From Candidatus Sumerlaeia bacterium (GTDB taxonomy: Bacteria > Sumerlaeota > Sumerlaeia > JADFCW01), in contig JAOAGV010000008.1 in assembly GCA_026415575.1 (NCBI GenBank), positions 1 through 64,000 on the forward strand: a stretch of 64,000 nucleotides of DNA, in the 5' to 3' direction. Positions 1 through 12,166 of this stretch are shown here, one piece after another. The translations under genes were made by a program, and so were the position numbers. The stretch's first letter is position 1, and every line of letters starts with the position of its first letter. The notes under the pieces were generated by a model. It was not told where the DNA came from. It saw nothing but the letters and a program-made list of their open reading frames with translations, and did not search any database.

Positions 1-180
1 GTGCTGGGTTCATGCGCATCGAACGGCGAATATCCGGCGTGTCTGGACATGATTGCGCGCGGACAGGTGAACGTGGACGCTCTGCTCAGCGCGGTGGTTT
101 CGCTCGAAGAAGCGCCGGCGTGGTTCGATCGGCTCTATCGCAAAGAACCGGGCCTGATGAAAGTGGTGGTGAAACCCTGA
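1..180 (+). CDS. C-terminal fragment of a zinc-dependent (MDR) alcohol/polyol dehydrogenase-like protein, truncated by window start
   Basis: Frame 1 open from base 1: VLGSCASNGEYPACLDMIARGQVNVDALLSAVVSLEEAPAWFDRLYRKEPGLMKVVVKP*, typical MDR C-terminus. Confidence 0.7.
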   Translation: MLGSCASNGEYPACLDMIARGQVNVDALLSAVVSLEEAPAWFDRLYRKEPGLMKVVVKP

Positions 181-327
181 ATGAAGGCCCGACGGAGAAC
201 GCGCGCAATTCTTCATAATGCCGGAGGCGTCGCCACAAAATAAGTTGAGAAAAGGCGGCTCCGTCCGGTTCTTCGATCCAAAATCCAGAATTGCCCCAGT
301 GAAATGCTTCAACCGGCAAGACAAGAA

Positions 328-1911
328 CTACCGGCGATTCATAAAGCCCGCGACTGAATGCCGATGCAGACCGAAAGGCAATAACATCGCAGGCGGCAAA
401 GCGTGTTCGCCCAACGAGGACCGCGTGAAGCGATAGACGAGATCGTCTTGGGCCGGGGCGGTTGTGAACGACGGGGGGCGCGCAGTGCCGACGGTCCATT
501 CCTTCATGGCCCATGGGTCAATGGCATCCACTTTATAGGGTCGGGTGCCCGCCAGCTCGATGGTTTGCGTTTTGCCGGCGGGACAATAGAGAAGGTAGTA
601 TTCGCCCGGCTTGGCCAGAAGGAAACGCCCCTTGTCGTCGCCCAGAGGCTGAAGCATATGAAAGGGCGGAGCACCGGCCATGAAGTCCTTCAGCCACTGA
701 ATGCGTTTGGGGCTTTCGCCGTGAAGCACGCCGCCTTTTGACCACCAGAGGATGTCCTCTGGATGTTTGTAGGTTTCGCCGTGGCCGATGTAACAGCCGC
801 TGAGCGTGCCGAGCCAGAAGCGCCACGTCATTTCACGTGCAGTGAGATTGCCCCAGCCCTGCGGAATATTGCCTTCGTATTTGCACTCATCATAGATGAC
901 GGGCTTGCGATACTGGGTGCGGAACCGCACGCCACCGTTCATGTCGGAGGTCTGAAGGCTGGCGTGGGTGACCCAGGGTTTGGTATGGTCATACCATTTG
1001 CGGCCGTTGTGAATGCCGCGCAGCCGTTGATGGGGATCTTCTTTCTGCAAAATGGCGAAGAACCGGTCCCAGTCTTCCCACTGTTTGTTGCCACGATGGC
1101 CTTCGCGCTGCTCGGTCATAAAATCGTATTCATTGGCCAGCGACCACCAGACATTGCGAAAGGCGCTCAGCCGGGCGATGCAATAGCGCAGATAGCGGTC
1201 ATCCTCGTCGTCGCTCATTTCCGCAAAACCCCAGCGGTCATAGGGATGCCACAGGATGATGTCGGCCTGAATGCCCAATGTCTGTAAATCGAGAATGCGC
1301 TGTTCAAAATGATGCCAGAAGGCCGGGTCGGGCTGGTTGAAGTCGAACTTGCCGTCGGCCCGCTTTTTGAAGGCAAACAACTCCGGCTCGTTCTTGTTGT
1401 AGGCATAGCTCTTGGGGAAAACGCAAAACCGGATTTTGTTGAAGGGCGATGCGGCCAGTGTCTTGAGCGTTTGCTCTTGCAGGTCGCGCGGCTGGTGCAC
1501 CCACGCGTAACAGGTTGTGCCGAATTGGTGATAAACCGTGCCATCGGCATAGCGCAGATAGAAGGTGTCGAAAATCTCCACCGGCCCGTGGTTGTTGCCG
1601 GTGGGTGCGGTGGCGGTGAACACGCCGTTTTTGCCGTTCAGTTCCGGAATGCTGCTTTGGGTTTCATACCGCCACTGGCCGGTCGTCGGCGGGCTGAAGC
1701 GGACTTTGTACGTGCCGCTGCCGTCCCAAAACCCGGGCACTGTAATGCGGCAGTCAGCTTGGGAAAAAGTGGCGAACCATTGCACGTCGAGATAGGGATG
1801 GCCGGCGGAAGGCCCCGCGAGGGTCAGTTCGAATACCCCCCAGCGTTCCACCGCTGGTGCAGGTGGCATGAGAAGCAGCAATAGCACGAACGAAATCATG
1901 GCGGATTTCAT
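328..1911 (-). CDS. Secreted DUF5060/DUF4038-type (apiosidase-like) glycoside hydrolase
   Basis: Signal peptide MKSAMISFVLLLLLMPPAPA; N-terminal beta domain (VERWGVFELTLAG...TGQWRYET) and TIM-barrel-like region (FYLRYADGTVYHQFGTTCYAWVHQ; WWSLANEYDFM). AAGGAG upstream of ATG at 1911, so the 1989 start is probably too long. Confidence 0.8.
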   Translation of the reverse strand: MKSAMISFVLLLLLMPPAPAVERWGVFELTLAGPSAGHPYLDVQWFATFSQADCRITVPGFWDGSGTYKVRFSPPTTGQWRYETQSSIPELNGKNGVFTATAPTGNNHGPVEIFDTFYLRYADGTVYHQFGTTCYAWVHQPRDLQEQTLKTLAASPFNKIRFCVFPKSYAYNKNEPELFAFKKRADGKFDFNQPDPAFWHHFEQRILDLQTLGIQADIILWHPYDRWGFAEMSDDEDDRYLRYCIARLSAFRNVWWSLANEYDFMTEQREGHRGNKQWEDWDRFFAILQKEDPHQRLRGIHNGRKWYDHTKPWVTHASLQTSDMNGGVRFRTQYRKPVIYDECKYEGNIPQGWGNLTAREMTWRFWLGTLSGCYIGHGETYKHPEDILWWSKGGVLHGESPKRIQWLKDFMAGAPPFHMLQPLGDDKGRFLLAKPGEYYLLYCPAGKTQTIELAGTRPYKVDAIDPWAMKEWTVGTARPPSFTTAPAQDDLVYRFTRSSLGEHALPPAMLLPFGLHRHSVAGFMNRR

Positions 1912-2013
1912 GTGTCCGATTCTCCTTGCGGGATAACGGTCCCAATAAACCACGCGGCTTTCATCGTTCGGAAATAGTCGGTGCGTCAAGTCGAATTGTC
2001 GAATTGGGACGCC

Positions 2014-2079
2014 GTGGAGGATCGGGTTCCACCCCGACCGGATTTGGATATCGTGGAGGGTCGGGTTTCACCCCGACCG
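2014..2079 (+). repeat. Two tandem copies of short hairpin repeat
   Basis: gtggaggatcgggttccaccccgaccg (2014-2040) and gtggagggtcgggtttcaccccgaccg (2053-2079). Confidence 0.85.
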
Positions 2080-2248
2080 ACGAAGTAGAGTTTTGCGCAC
2101 TCAAGCACATGGCGTCGTTCATATACTCAGATTTTTCTTTACCAACCATGCGCGGCGAAATACGAACTCTCTTGGCCTTTGCAGTTTCCTTGCTTCATGC
2201 GCTCAGGTTGTGAGCGACAAAACCAGATCAAGGGACTCGGATGTTTTC

Positions 2249-3781
<1,533 letters not shown>

Positions 3782-4103
3782 CCATCATCCGGTTGCCTAA
3801 AAATTTGTTGATTCGCACAATGTTGTTTCCACATCGTAGCGATTGACCGGTGTCCGCCAAAGACATTTGGAGTTCTTTCGCCCGAAAAAACCAAAAAGTG
3901 CAATACATCTCGATTCAAAAACTATAACTCAACGTGACCTGTGGCCACAACCAAAGAGGTCAGAAGCAAGAGGTTAGAAGCCCGAAAAATCTTCGCAAAT
4001 TGGCTGCATGTTTAGACCGAAGAGTCTAAGAGGCGCTGCGATTGCGGGGTCAATTCATCGCGCTGAATCTTGTTGTTTTTGTTTCCACGATTATCGCCGG
4101 TCT

Positions 4104-4211
4104 TCAGCGCGGGGGAAGCCTGCTTTCGGAGACTCCGTGTTGCGCTTGCGCAGAGAAAGTAAAACTGGCAAGAACGGCTGAGAGGCTGACGAGTGCGATG
4201 ACCAGTTTCAC
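4104..4211 (-). CDS. Putative 35-aa secreted peptide or frameshifted small secreted protein
   Basis: AAGGAG upstream of GTG; MKLVIALVSLSAVLASFTFSAQAQHGVSESRLPPR*, a clear signal-peptide pattern. Below the ORF-track cutoff. Confidence 0.4.
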   Translation of the reverse strand: MKLVIALVSLSAVLASFTFSAQAQHGVSESRLPPR

Positions 4212-4612
4212 GGTTTCTCCTTCCAAGTGTCTTTGCAGTTCCTAGTGGTCTGTCGGCCCAAAGCGTCACCGCCGTTGTGAAAAGGTTTTGCGGCTTGGAC
4301 ATACACTAAAAATCACCCGGTACGACAGTGACGGGGTTTGCGAGGTTTTCCCAGTTGTGAGCGCCACGTAAGGTTTTCACGGGCCAGCGTATGGCGCGAT
4401 ATGTGTGAGGCGATATGTCCCCACGGGCTGGCTTTCTCCAGCCCAAGGGCCACGAGGCTATGAGATGCGCCTGTGGCCTCGCGGGGGCGGTCCCAAAACG
4501 ACACAATCGCCGGGCGATGCCCACTGGCCGCGCCAGCGCCAGTAATGGTAAAACAACGAAGGGTAAAACGAATAACACATTGATAAACATGCGCGTTCCT
4601 TTCACACGGCTA

Positions 4613-4962
4613 CTTCTCCTGAAATCGGGAGAAGGTTCCGTGAGCGCAAGCAAGACTGCCGCCTGATGCCAGAAAAATCCCGCCTACACATCGCCAAAAT
4701 CTTTGGAGTGCCGGCAGCCATGCTGCCGCTTTGCCGAAATTGTCCCCCGTCAGGCAAAGCGTTGGCGTCGTAGCAAAAACCCACGCTGGGGAGGGTTGGG
4801 TTGGGCACAAAAAGAAAGCGGGAGCATGGCTCCCGCAGTCCAAAGTGTCCGCTGATTTGTGGATAATCACAAAAGCTCAGCCTCAGGTCTTTTCCCGTTC
4901 GCTCTTTCAGCCCCATAAGGCCACAGCATGATCAAGCGGCCCTCTCCCGATTTCGGGAGAAG
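4613..4962. repeat. ~350-bp intergenic element, copy A, with palindromic terminal inverted repeats
   Basis: Left end CTTCTCCTGAAATCGGGAGAAG, right end CTCTCCCGATTTCGGGAGAAG (inverted). Internal blocks shared in order with 21367-21717. Confidence 0.8.
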
Positions 4963-5046
4963 CTCACTTTTCACACCTATGCGCTTCTGTTTCTTTGGAA
5001 AGAGAAGTGCTAACTGATAGGTCGATCAGGGTTGGGGACTCGGACG

Positions 5047-5073
5047 CGGTCGGGGTGGAACCCGACCCTCCAT
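5047..5073 (-). repeat. Short hairpin repeat (GTGGAGGGTCGGGTTCCACCCCGACCG family), single inverted copy
   Basis: cggtcggggtggaacccgaccctccat is the reverse complement of the unit at 2053. Confidence 0.8.
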
Positions 5074-5150
5074 TTACGTAATTGTTTGTCCAATTCCTGA
5101 AAAAGCCAAAACATGCAATGGAGTGCATTGGCATGTGAGGCGTAAGCGGG

Positions 5151-5180
5151 TTGACAAGCAGTGGGCCGGTGACAATACAT
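5151..5180 (+). promoter_or_regulatory. Possible sigma70-like promoter upstream of 5263 CDS
   Basis: TTGACA at 5151 with a weak AATACA/ATACAT -10 at about 17-18 nt spacing. Confidence 0.3.
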
Positions 5181-5262
5181 ACGGCAGTGATGGTAGGCAA
5201 GTGCGGCCGGCTGAAACAAGGCATATAAGTATTTAAACAACATAAAACTGTGGAGGGGGTCC

Positions 5263-5820
5263 ATGGAACATCCTAATGTGCTCGATGCATTCGAGATGCT
5301 GCTCGGCGAGATTAGCGAAGCTTTGAGGGAAACCCACGAGGAGGTGGCAACAGCCTCGCGGGAGGGCCGCTATGCGGAAGCAACGGCCCTGCTGGCCGAG
5401 GCGCAACAGATCGCGGTGTTTCTTGAGGAACTTCGCGGCAAGCAGAAAGAGTGGCTTTCGTTTGGACGGCGGCGGTCTGCAGGGCACCGCCGAAATGTTG
5501 TTGCCCCGCGGTTGCCCTGTGGAGAATGCACGCCGCAGGATGCATATTGCCTGCCGATTCTACGGGCGCTTGTGGCCTTGGGCGGCGAGGCGAGGGGGAG
5601 CCAAGTTTTGGATCTCGTTTTTGCGGAAATGAAGTCCCGCTTGAAACGTATAGATCTTCTACCCGTCCAGTCCGACCCTAATACTCCCCGTTGGCTTAAG
5701 TCAGCCAACTGGCAACGATATACCATGGTGCAGGAAGGCTTGCTGCGCAACGATTCGCCGCGGGGTGTGTGGGCGGTGACGGAAAAAGGGCGCAGATATC
5801 TGGCGGAGCACTCGGCTTGA
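5263..5820 (+). CDS. Stand-alone Mrr N-terminal-like winged-helix protein with coiled N-terminal region
   Basis: LPILRALVALGGEARGSQVLDLVFAEMKSRL...PRWLKSANWQRYTMVQEGLLRNDSPRGVWAVTEKGRRYLAEHSA resembles Mrr_N; no nuclease domain. Confidence 0.65.
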   Translation: MEHPNVLDAFEMLLGEISEALRETHEEVATASREGRYAEATALLAEAQQIAVFLEELRGKQKEWLSFGRRRSAGHRRNVVAPRLPCGECTPQDAYCLPILRALVALGGEARGSQVLDLVFAEMKSRLKRIDLLPVQSDPNTPRWLKSANWQRYTMVQEGLLRNDSPRGVWAVTEKGRRYLAEHSA

Positions 5821-5908
5821 CAGCAAAAAGGTTGCAGGCGGTGGATGGGGCAAGGGCAGCGGAGTTGGGTGCGGAATGGGAAAAGGAGAGTGTAAATGCG
5901 CGGAAGGT

Positions 5909-7618
5909 TTACGGTATTGGGCAGGTCGGACGAGTTGGATAAGTCGGACGAGTCAGACTAATCTGGCTTATTATTTTATCCCCATTTGCCTTCGGTTGCA
6001 TCTGCGGCAGGCTTTCTCTATCCGAATGGGAATGTGTTGTGAACTCAAACATGCGGGCCAGGTGCTTCTCCTCCAGCGGCGGGGTGACCTCGACCAGCAC
6101 CTCGCGCGGCCTGTCCTGCACGGTCTGCACCTTGGCAATGATTCCGGCTGAGTTTCGTTCGAGCAGCTTCAGCCACGGCTTGGGATACAGGCCGATTGCA
6201 AAGGCCATCGCGACAACCGGCAGCAGGGTCAGTACTTCGCGGAACGACAGATCGGACAGAACGCGGTTTTCCGGCTTGTCCAGCGGGCCGAAAAAGACGC
6301 GCTGCACCATGACCAGCAGATAGACGGCACCAAGGATGACGCCGGTTCCCGCAAGGGCAGCCCAATACCAATGGCGCTGGAAGGCGCCGACAATCACAAG
6401 GAACTCGCCGACAAATCCGTTCAGCCCGGGCAGTCCGAGCGACGATAGCGCCACAATGACAGTCAGAGCGGCGTAGCGGCGCATGTTGACGGCCAAGCCG
6501 CCGAAATCGGCCAGACGGCGCGTGTGGCGGCGTTCGTAGATCAGGCCAACGCACAGGAACAAGCCGCCGGTGCTGATGCCGTGGTTGAGCATTTGCAGCA
6601 GGCCGCCGCGCACCGCCTGTTCCTGAAACGCGAAAAGTCCCAGAATGACAAAACCCATGTGGCTGACGGAGCTGTAGGCGACCAGCCGTTTCATGTCGGT
6701 TTGCGCCAGCGCCGTGAATGCGCCGTAGATGATGCCGACAATGCCCAGCGCGGCAAGGAGCGGAGCCGTGGTCGCAGATACTTCGGGGAAAAAGGGAATG
6801 CAGAAGCGGACGATGCCATAGACGCCGGTTTTGAGAAGGATGCCGGCCAGAAGGACCGAGCCGGCGGTCGGTGCCTCGGTGTGGGCGTCGGGCAGCCAAG
6901 TATGAAAGGGAACGACGGGCACCTTGATGGCAAAAGCCAGCAGGAAGGCAAGGAACGTCCACAGCGCGGTGGAGGAGTCGAGGCGGAGGTCGGCACGGGC
7001 CAGCGCCAGATAGTCGAACGTCCCCACTCCGGCGTTGGCCGCCTTGCCGTGAAAATAGACGACCAGAATGCCCACCAGCATCAGGAGCGAGCCGACCAGC
7101 GTATAGACGAGGAACTTCATGGTTGCATAGACGCGGTTTTCGGATCCCCAGATGCCGATGAGAAAGTAAAGCGGGATCAGCATTAGTTCCCAGAAGAGAT
7201 AGAACAGGAGAAGGTCGAGGGCGAGGAAGGTTCCCAGCACGCCGCTCTGCAGGAGAAGCAGCAGAATGTAGTATTCTTTTTCGCGTTGCCGAATGGCGGA
7301 AAACGACGACAGGATCGAAAGGACGGCGAGGAAGTTGGTCAGAAGCACCAGCGAGAGACTCAGTCCGTCGAGGCCCACGTGGTAGGATGCCCCCCATTCG
7401 GGAATCCAAGAAACTTTGGCAACGAACTGGAATTCGGGCGCCGCCGGCGACAGGTCGAATTGCAGCGCAGCACCGACCGAAAGGAGCAGGTCGGCCAGAG
7501 CAAGGCCGAGTGCGCCTGCACGCAAAGCTCCCCCGCCAGCCGTGCGCGGTATTGCAAGGAGTAAAAGGGCGCCTGCGAGCGGCAGAAAGATGATCAGTGT
7601 GAGAAGCCAGTTGGTCAC
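5909..7618 (-). CDS. nuoM: NADH-quinone oxidoreductase subunit M
   Basis: Antiporter-like membrane subunit: YHVGLDGLSLSLVLLTNFL, FYLFWELMLIPLYFLIGIWG. Confidence 0.95.
   Translation of the reverse strand: MTNWLLTLIIFLPLAGALLLLAIPRTAGGGALRAGALGLALADLLLSVGAALQFDLSPAAPEFQFVAKVSWIPEWGASYHVGLDGLSLSLVLLTNFLAVLSILSSFSAIRQREKEYYILLLLLQSGVLGTFLALDLLLFYLFWELMLIPLYFLIGIWGSENRVYATMKFLVYTLVGSLLMLVGILVVYFHGKAANAGVGTFDYLALARADLRLDSSTALWTFLAFLLAFAIKVPVVPFHTWLPDAHTEAPTAGSVLLAGILLKTGVYGIVRFCIPFFPEVSATTAPLLAALGIVGIIYGAFTALAQTDMKRLVAYSSVSHMGFVILGLFAFQEQAVRGGLLQMLNHGISTGGLFLCVGLIYERRHTRRLADFGGLAVNMRRYAALTVIVALSSLGLPGLNGFVGEFLVIVGAFQRHWYWAALAGTGVILGAVYLLVMVQRVFFGPLDKPENRVLSDLSFREVLTLLPVVAMAFAIGLYPKPWLKLLERNSAGIIAKVQTVQDRPREVLVEVTPPLEEKHLARMFEFTTHSHSDRESLPQMQPKANGDKIISQISLTRPTYPTRPTCPIP
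5919..5968. repeat. ~10-bp tandem repeat (GTCGGACNAGT-like) encoding the nuoM C-terminus
   Basis: gcaggtcggacgagttggataagtcggacgagtcagactaatctggct. Confidence 0.7.
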
Positions 7619-7661
7619 AGTTCGTTACTCACAGTGATGTTGGGCGTTTCCAATGGACCCC

Positions 7662-7762
7662 GTGGAGGGTTGGGTTCCACCCCAACCGGAATACGTTTTG
7701 GAGGGTCGGGTTCCACCGCAACCGGAAAACCTCGTGGAGGGTTGGGTTCCCCCCCCGACCGG
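7662..7762. repeat. Three tandem copies of short hairpin repeat in the nuoL-nuoM spacer
   Basis: gtggagggttgggttccaccccaaccgg / tttggagggtcgggttccaccgcaaccgg / gtggagggttgggttccccccccgaccgg, 36-bp period. Confidence 0.85.
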
Positions 7763-7825
7763 CATAGGCCGTTGTGGCCGTCCCCTCACCTCAATAGGCC
7801 CTGTGCCATTCCTCGACGCAACTCC

Positions 7826-9802
<1,977 letters not shown>

Positions 9803-9818
9803 GAGCGAACTCCGCCGT

Positions 9819-11312
9819 TCAAAGAATCTTTAGCAGGAACAGGAGCGTTTGCGGAAACACGCCGAAGAGAACCGTGGCGGCGGTGCTGAGAATCAGGCCG
9901 ATCTTGTGGCCGAGTTCCAGAGGGGCCGCGTCGGTATCGGCACCGACGGTTTCCGTCGAGCTTTCGCGCATGTACATATAAACCACGATTCGCAGATAAT
10001 AGTAAGCAGAAACTGCGCTGCCGAGCACGGCCAGCACGACAAGGGCGATGTGGCCGGCTTCCACCGCGCGCGCAAACAACGTCAGCTTGCCGACAAAGCC
10101 GGCCGTCGCCGGAATGCCCGTCAGCGACAACAGGGCGACGGTCATCGCGAGGGCCAGAGCGGGCGACCGTCGCGCCAGTCCCGCGTAGTGTTCGATCTCG
10201 CCTTCGCCGGCAGGGCCCAGTGCGGCGGCGACGCCAAATGCGCCCACGTTCATCAGCACATAGGCAATCAGATACACCAGAATGGCAGTTTCGACCTCGG
10301 CCATGCGAACGGTATTGTCCAGAAAAACCAGTACGCCGATCAGCAAATAGCCGCTATGGGCAATGGTCGAATAGGCCAGCATCCGCTTGATGCGCCGCTG
10401 CACCAGCGCCACGGCATTTCCGACCACGATGCTGAGCGCGGCGAAAATCCAGAGCAGGCCGGTGAAGTCCTGCGTCAGGGCACTTTGCATGGTCTCGTTG
10501 GACACAATGCGCAGGGGCGACAGGAGATGGATCAGGGCGATCAGGCCGGCGGCCTTGGATAGCGCGGCTAAAACCGCGGCGACGGGCGTGGGCGCGCCAT
10601 CGAACACGTCGGCGGCATACAGATGGAAGGGCACAAGGGTCAGTTTGAAGGCAAAGCCGGTCAGGGCCAGCGCAAAGCCTGCAAGGACGCACCCAACCGT
10701 AAACGGGGTGGACGGCCGGTGGACGGCCAGCGCGATACGTCCGAGCAGCGTGCTGCCTTCCGCGCCACCATAAAGGAAAGCAAAACCCAGCACCAGAAAA
10801 CCGGCGGAGAAAGCGGCCAGCACGAAATACTTCATGGCCGCCTCGGACCCGCGCGTATCGCCCCGCCGCAGGCCCGCAAGGATATAGACGCCCACGGAAA
10901 CCATCTCGACCGACAGGAAGATCGCCATCAATTCAAAACTGATCGAGAGGGTCGCCAGACCCAACACGACCAGAAGCAGAAGCGCAAAATACTCCGCCGC
11001 AGGCAATTCATCGCGCCGCACGGGCCTATGGGAAATCAGCACGATGAGGCAGCCGCCTGCGAGAATCACCAGCACTCCAAGGCGACCCAAACCGTCATAC
11101 CGGACTGCCTGATTGAACGCGCTGACGCCATCGGGGATTTTCAGTACAACCGCTGTTCCTGCGGCCAGCAAGCCCAAAAGACCCAGTTGCATCCAGAGGG
11201 CCGGCCGCGGAGCGCGCATAAAAAGATCGGCCATGACAATCCCAACCGCCGTCAGCGCCAGCAGCACCAGCGGTGCCCATGTCCATTCGATTGTCGGCCA
11301 GCTGACAGTCAT
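9819..11312 (-). CDS. nuoN: NADH-quinone oxidoreductase subunit N
   Basis: EYFALLLLVVLGLATLSISFELMAIFLSVEMVSVGVYILAGLRRGDTRGSEAAMKYFVLAAFSAGFLVLG is NuoN-type. Confidence 0.94.
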   Translation of the reverse strand: MTVSWPTIEWTWAPLVLLALTAVGIVMADLFMRAPRPALWMQLGLLGLLAAGTAVVLKIPDGVSAFNQAVRYDGLGRLGVLVILAGGCLIVLISHRPVRRDELPAAEYFALLLLVVLGLATLSISFELMAIFLSVEMVSVGVYILAGLRRGDTRGSEAAMKYFVLAAFSAGFLVLGFAFLYGGAEGSTLLGRIALAVHRPSTPFTVGCVLAGFALALTGFAFKLTLVPFHLYAADVFDGAPTPVAAVLAALSKAAGLIALIHLLSPLRIVSNETMQSALTQDFTGLLWIFAALSIVVGNAVALVQRRIKRMLAYSTIAHSGYLLIGVLVFLDNTVRMAEVETAILVYLIAYVLMNVGAFGVAAALGPAGEGEIEHYAGLARRSPALALAMTVALLSLTGIPATAGFVGKLTLFARAVEAGHIALVVLAVLGSAVSAYYYLRIVVYMYMRESSTETVGADTDAAPLELGHKIGLILSTAATVLFGVFPQTLLFLLKIL

Positions 11313-11317
11313 CCCAT

Positions 11318-11626
11318 TTATCCCTGCAATTCATCCGCTTTGTCGAGTTCGACCGTGCTGCGCTGCCGGTAAAGGCGGATAAAGATCGCCAGTCCGACGC
11401 CAGCCTCGGCGGCAGCCACCGTCATAACAAACAGAACGAGGCCCGCTCCGGCGCTGTCGCCGAACCGCTGCGCGAAACTGATCAGCGCCAGATTGCCGGC
11501 ATTGAGCATCAACTCGATGGACATAAACACCGACAGGGCGTTGCGGTGCCACAAAACGCCCATGACGCCGAGGCTGAAAATCGCCAGACTCAGGAGCAAA
11601 TTGGCCGGAAAGAATACGGGGTCCAT
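11318..11626 (-). CDS. nuoK: NADH-quinone oxidoreductase subunit K
   Basis: VLWHRNALSVFMSIELMLNAGNLALISF; EAGVGLAIFIRLYR. Confidence 0.95.
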   Translation of the reverse strand: MDPVFFPANLLLSLAIFSLGVMGVLWHRNALSVFMSIELMLNAGNLALISFAQRFGDSAGAGLVLFVMTVAAAEAGVGLAIFIRLYRQRSTVELDKADELQG

Positions 11627-11638
11627 CGGGAGTCCGCC

Positions 11639-12151
11639 TCAGTTTCGCTTGGCAATCAGCACGGCGCCGATAATCGCCATGAGAAGCAGAATCGAAGTCA
11701 ATTCAAAAGGCAGCAAGTAGTCGCTCAGCAAGCGCGACGCCACCTCGATCAGGGAGAACTCTTTGAACTGAAACTCATCGGCGCCATAGACCGTGATAAG
11801 CCACTTGGCCGTGAGAAAGAAAAAACTCGCTGTCAATACGCCGGCGACGACCAGCATCGGTCCGCGATGTTCCACCATACTCCGAATCGTTACGTCGGTC
11901 TGCCGCGGATTCAGGAGCATGATTACATAGAGGAACAGAACGAGGATGGCGCCGGCGTAGACAAACACCTGAATGAGCGCGGCAAACGGCGACTGGATGA
12001 GCAAAAAAATGCCCGCCAGCGACAGCATCGTGACCACGAGGGCCAGCACCGCATAGACCGTTTTTCGCGAAAAAGCCACGTAGGCCGCCGACAGGATGGC
12101 CATCGTGGCCAGAAAGGCGTAGAAGGCGTATTGGAGCGAAATCAGTTTCAT
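11639..12151 (-). CDS. nuoJ: NADH-quinone oxidoreductase subunit J
   Basis: VFVYAGAILVLFLYVIMLLN. Confidence 0.94.
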   Translation of the reverse strand: MKLISLQYAFYAFLATMAILSAAYVAFSRKTVYAVLALVVTMLSLAGIFLLIQSPFAALIQVFVYAGAILVLFLYVIMLLNPRQTDVTIRSMVEHRGPMLVVAGVLTASFFFLTAKWLITVYGADEFQFKEFSLIEVASRLLSDYLLPFELTSILLLMAIIGAVLIAKRN

Positions 12152-12166
12152 GGGGCCTCCCAGAGG

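Noticed and set aside
4306-4540. GGGCTGGCTTTCTCCAGCCC hairpin and nearby GC-rich inverted segments as a riboswitch or ncRNA
   Set aside because: Simple hairpins without a T-tract or known conserved core; no second copy seen in the window
4602-4931. Short ORFs in element copy A (and similar ones at 21159-21872, 60891-61148) sharing peptides such as AWLPQS and CGSHA
   Set aside because: The shared peptides come from the repeated DNA element; they occur on both strands with palindromic hairpins and lack good start sites
7662-7762. Hairpin triplet as a CRISPR array
   Set aside because: Only three degenerate units with ~8-bp spacers, other copies are dispersed, and no cas genes nearby; the Cas4-like nuclease is 55 kb away and next to pgk
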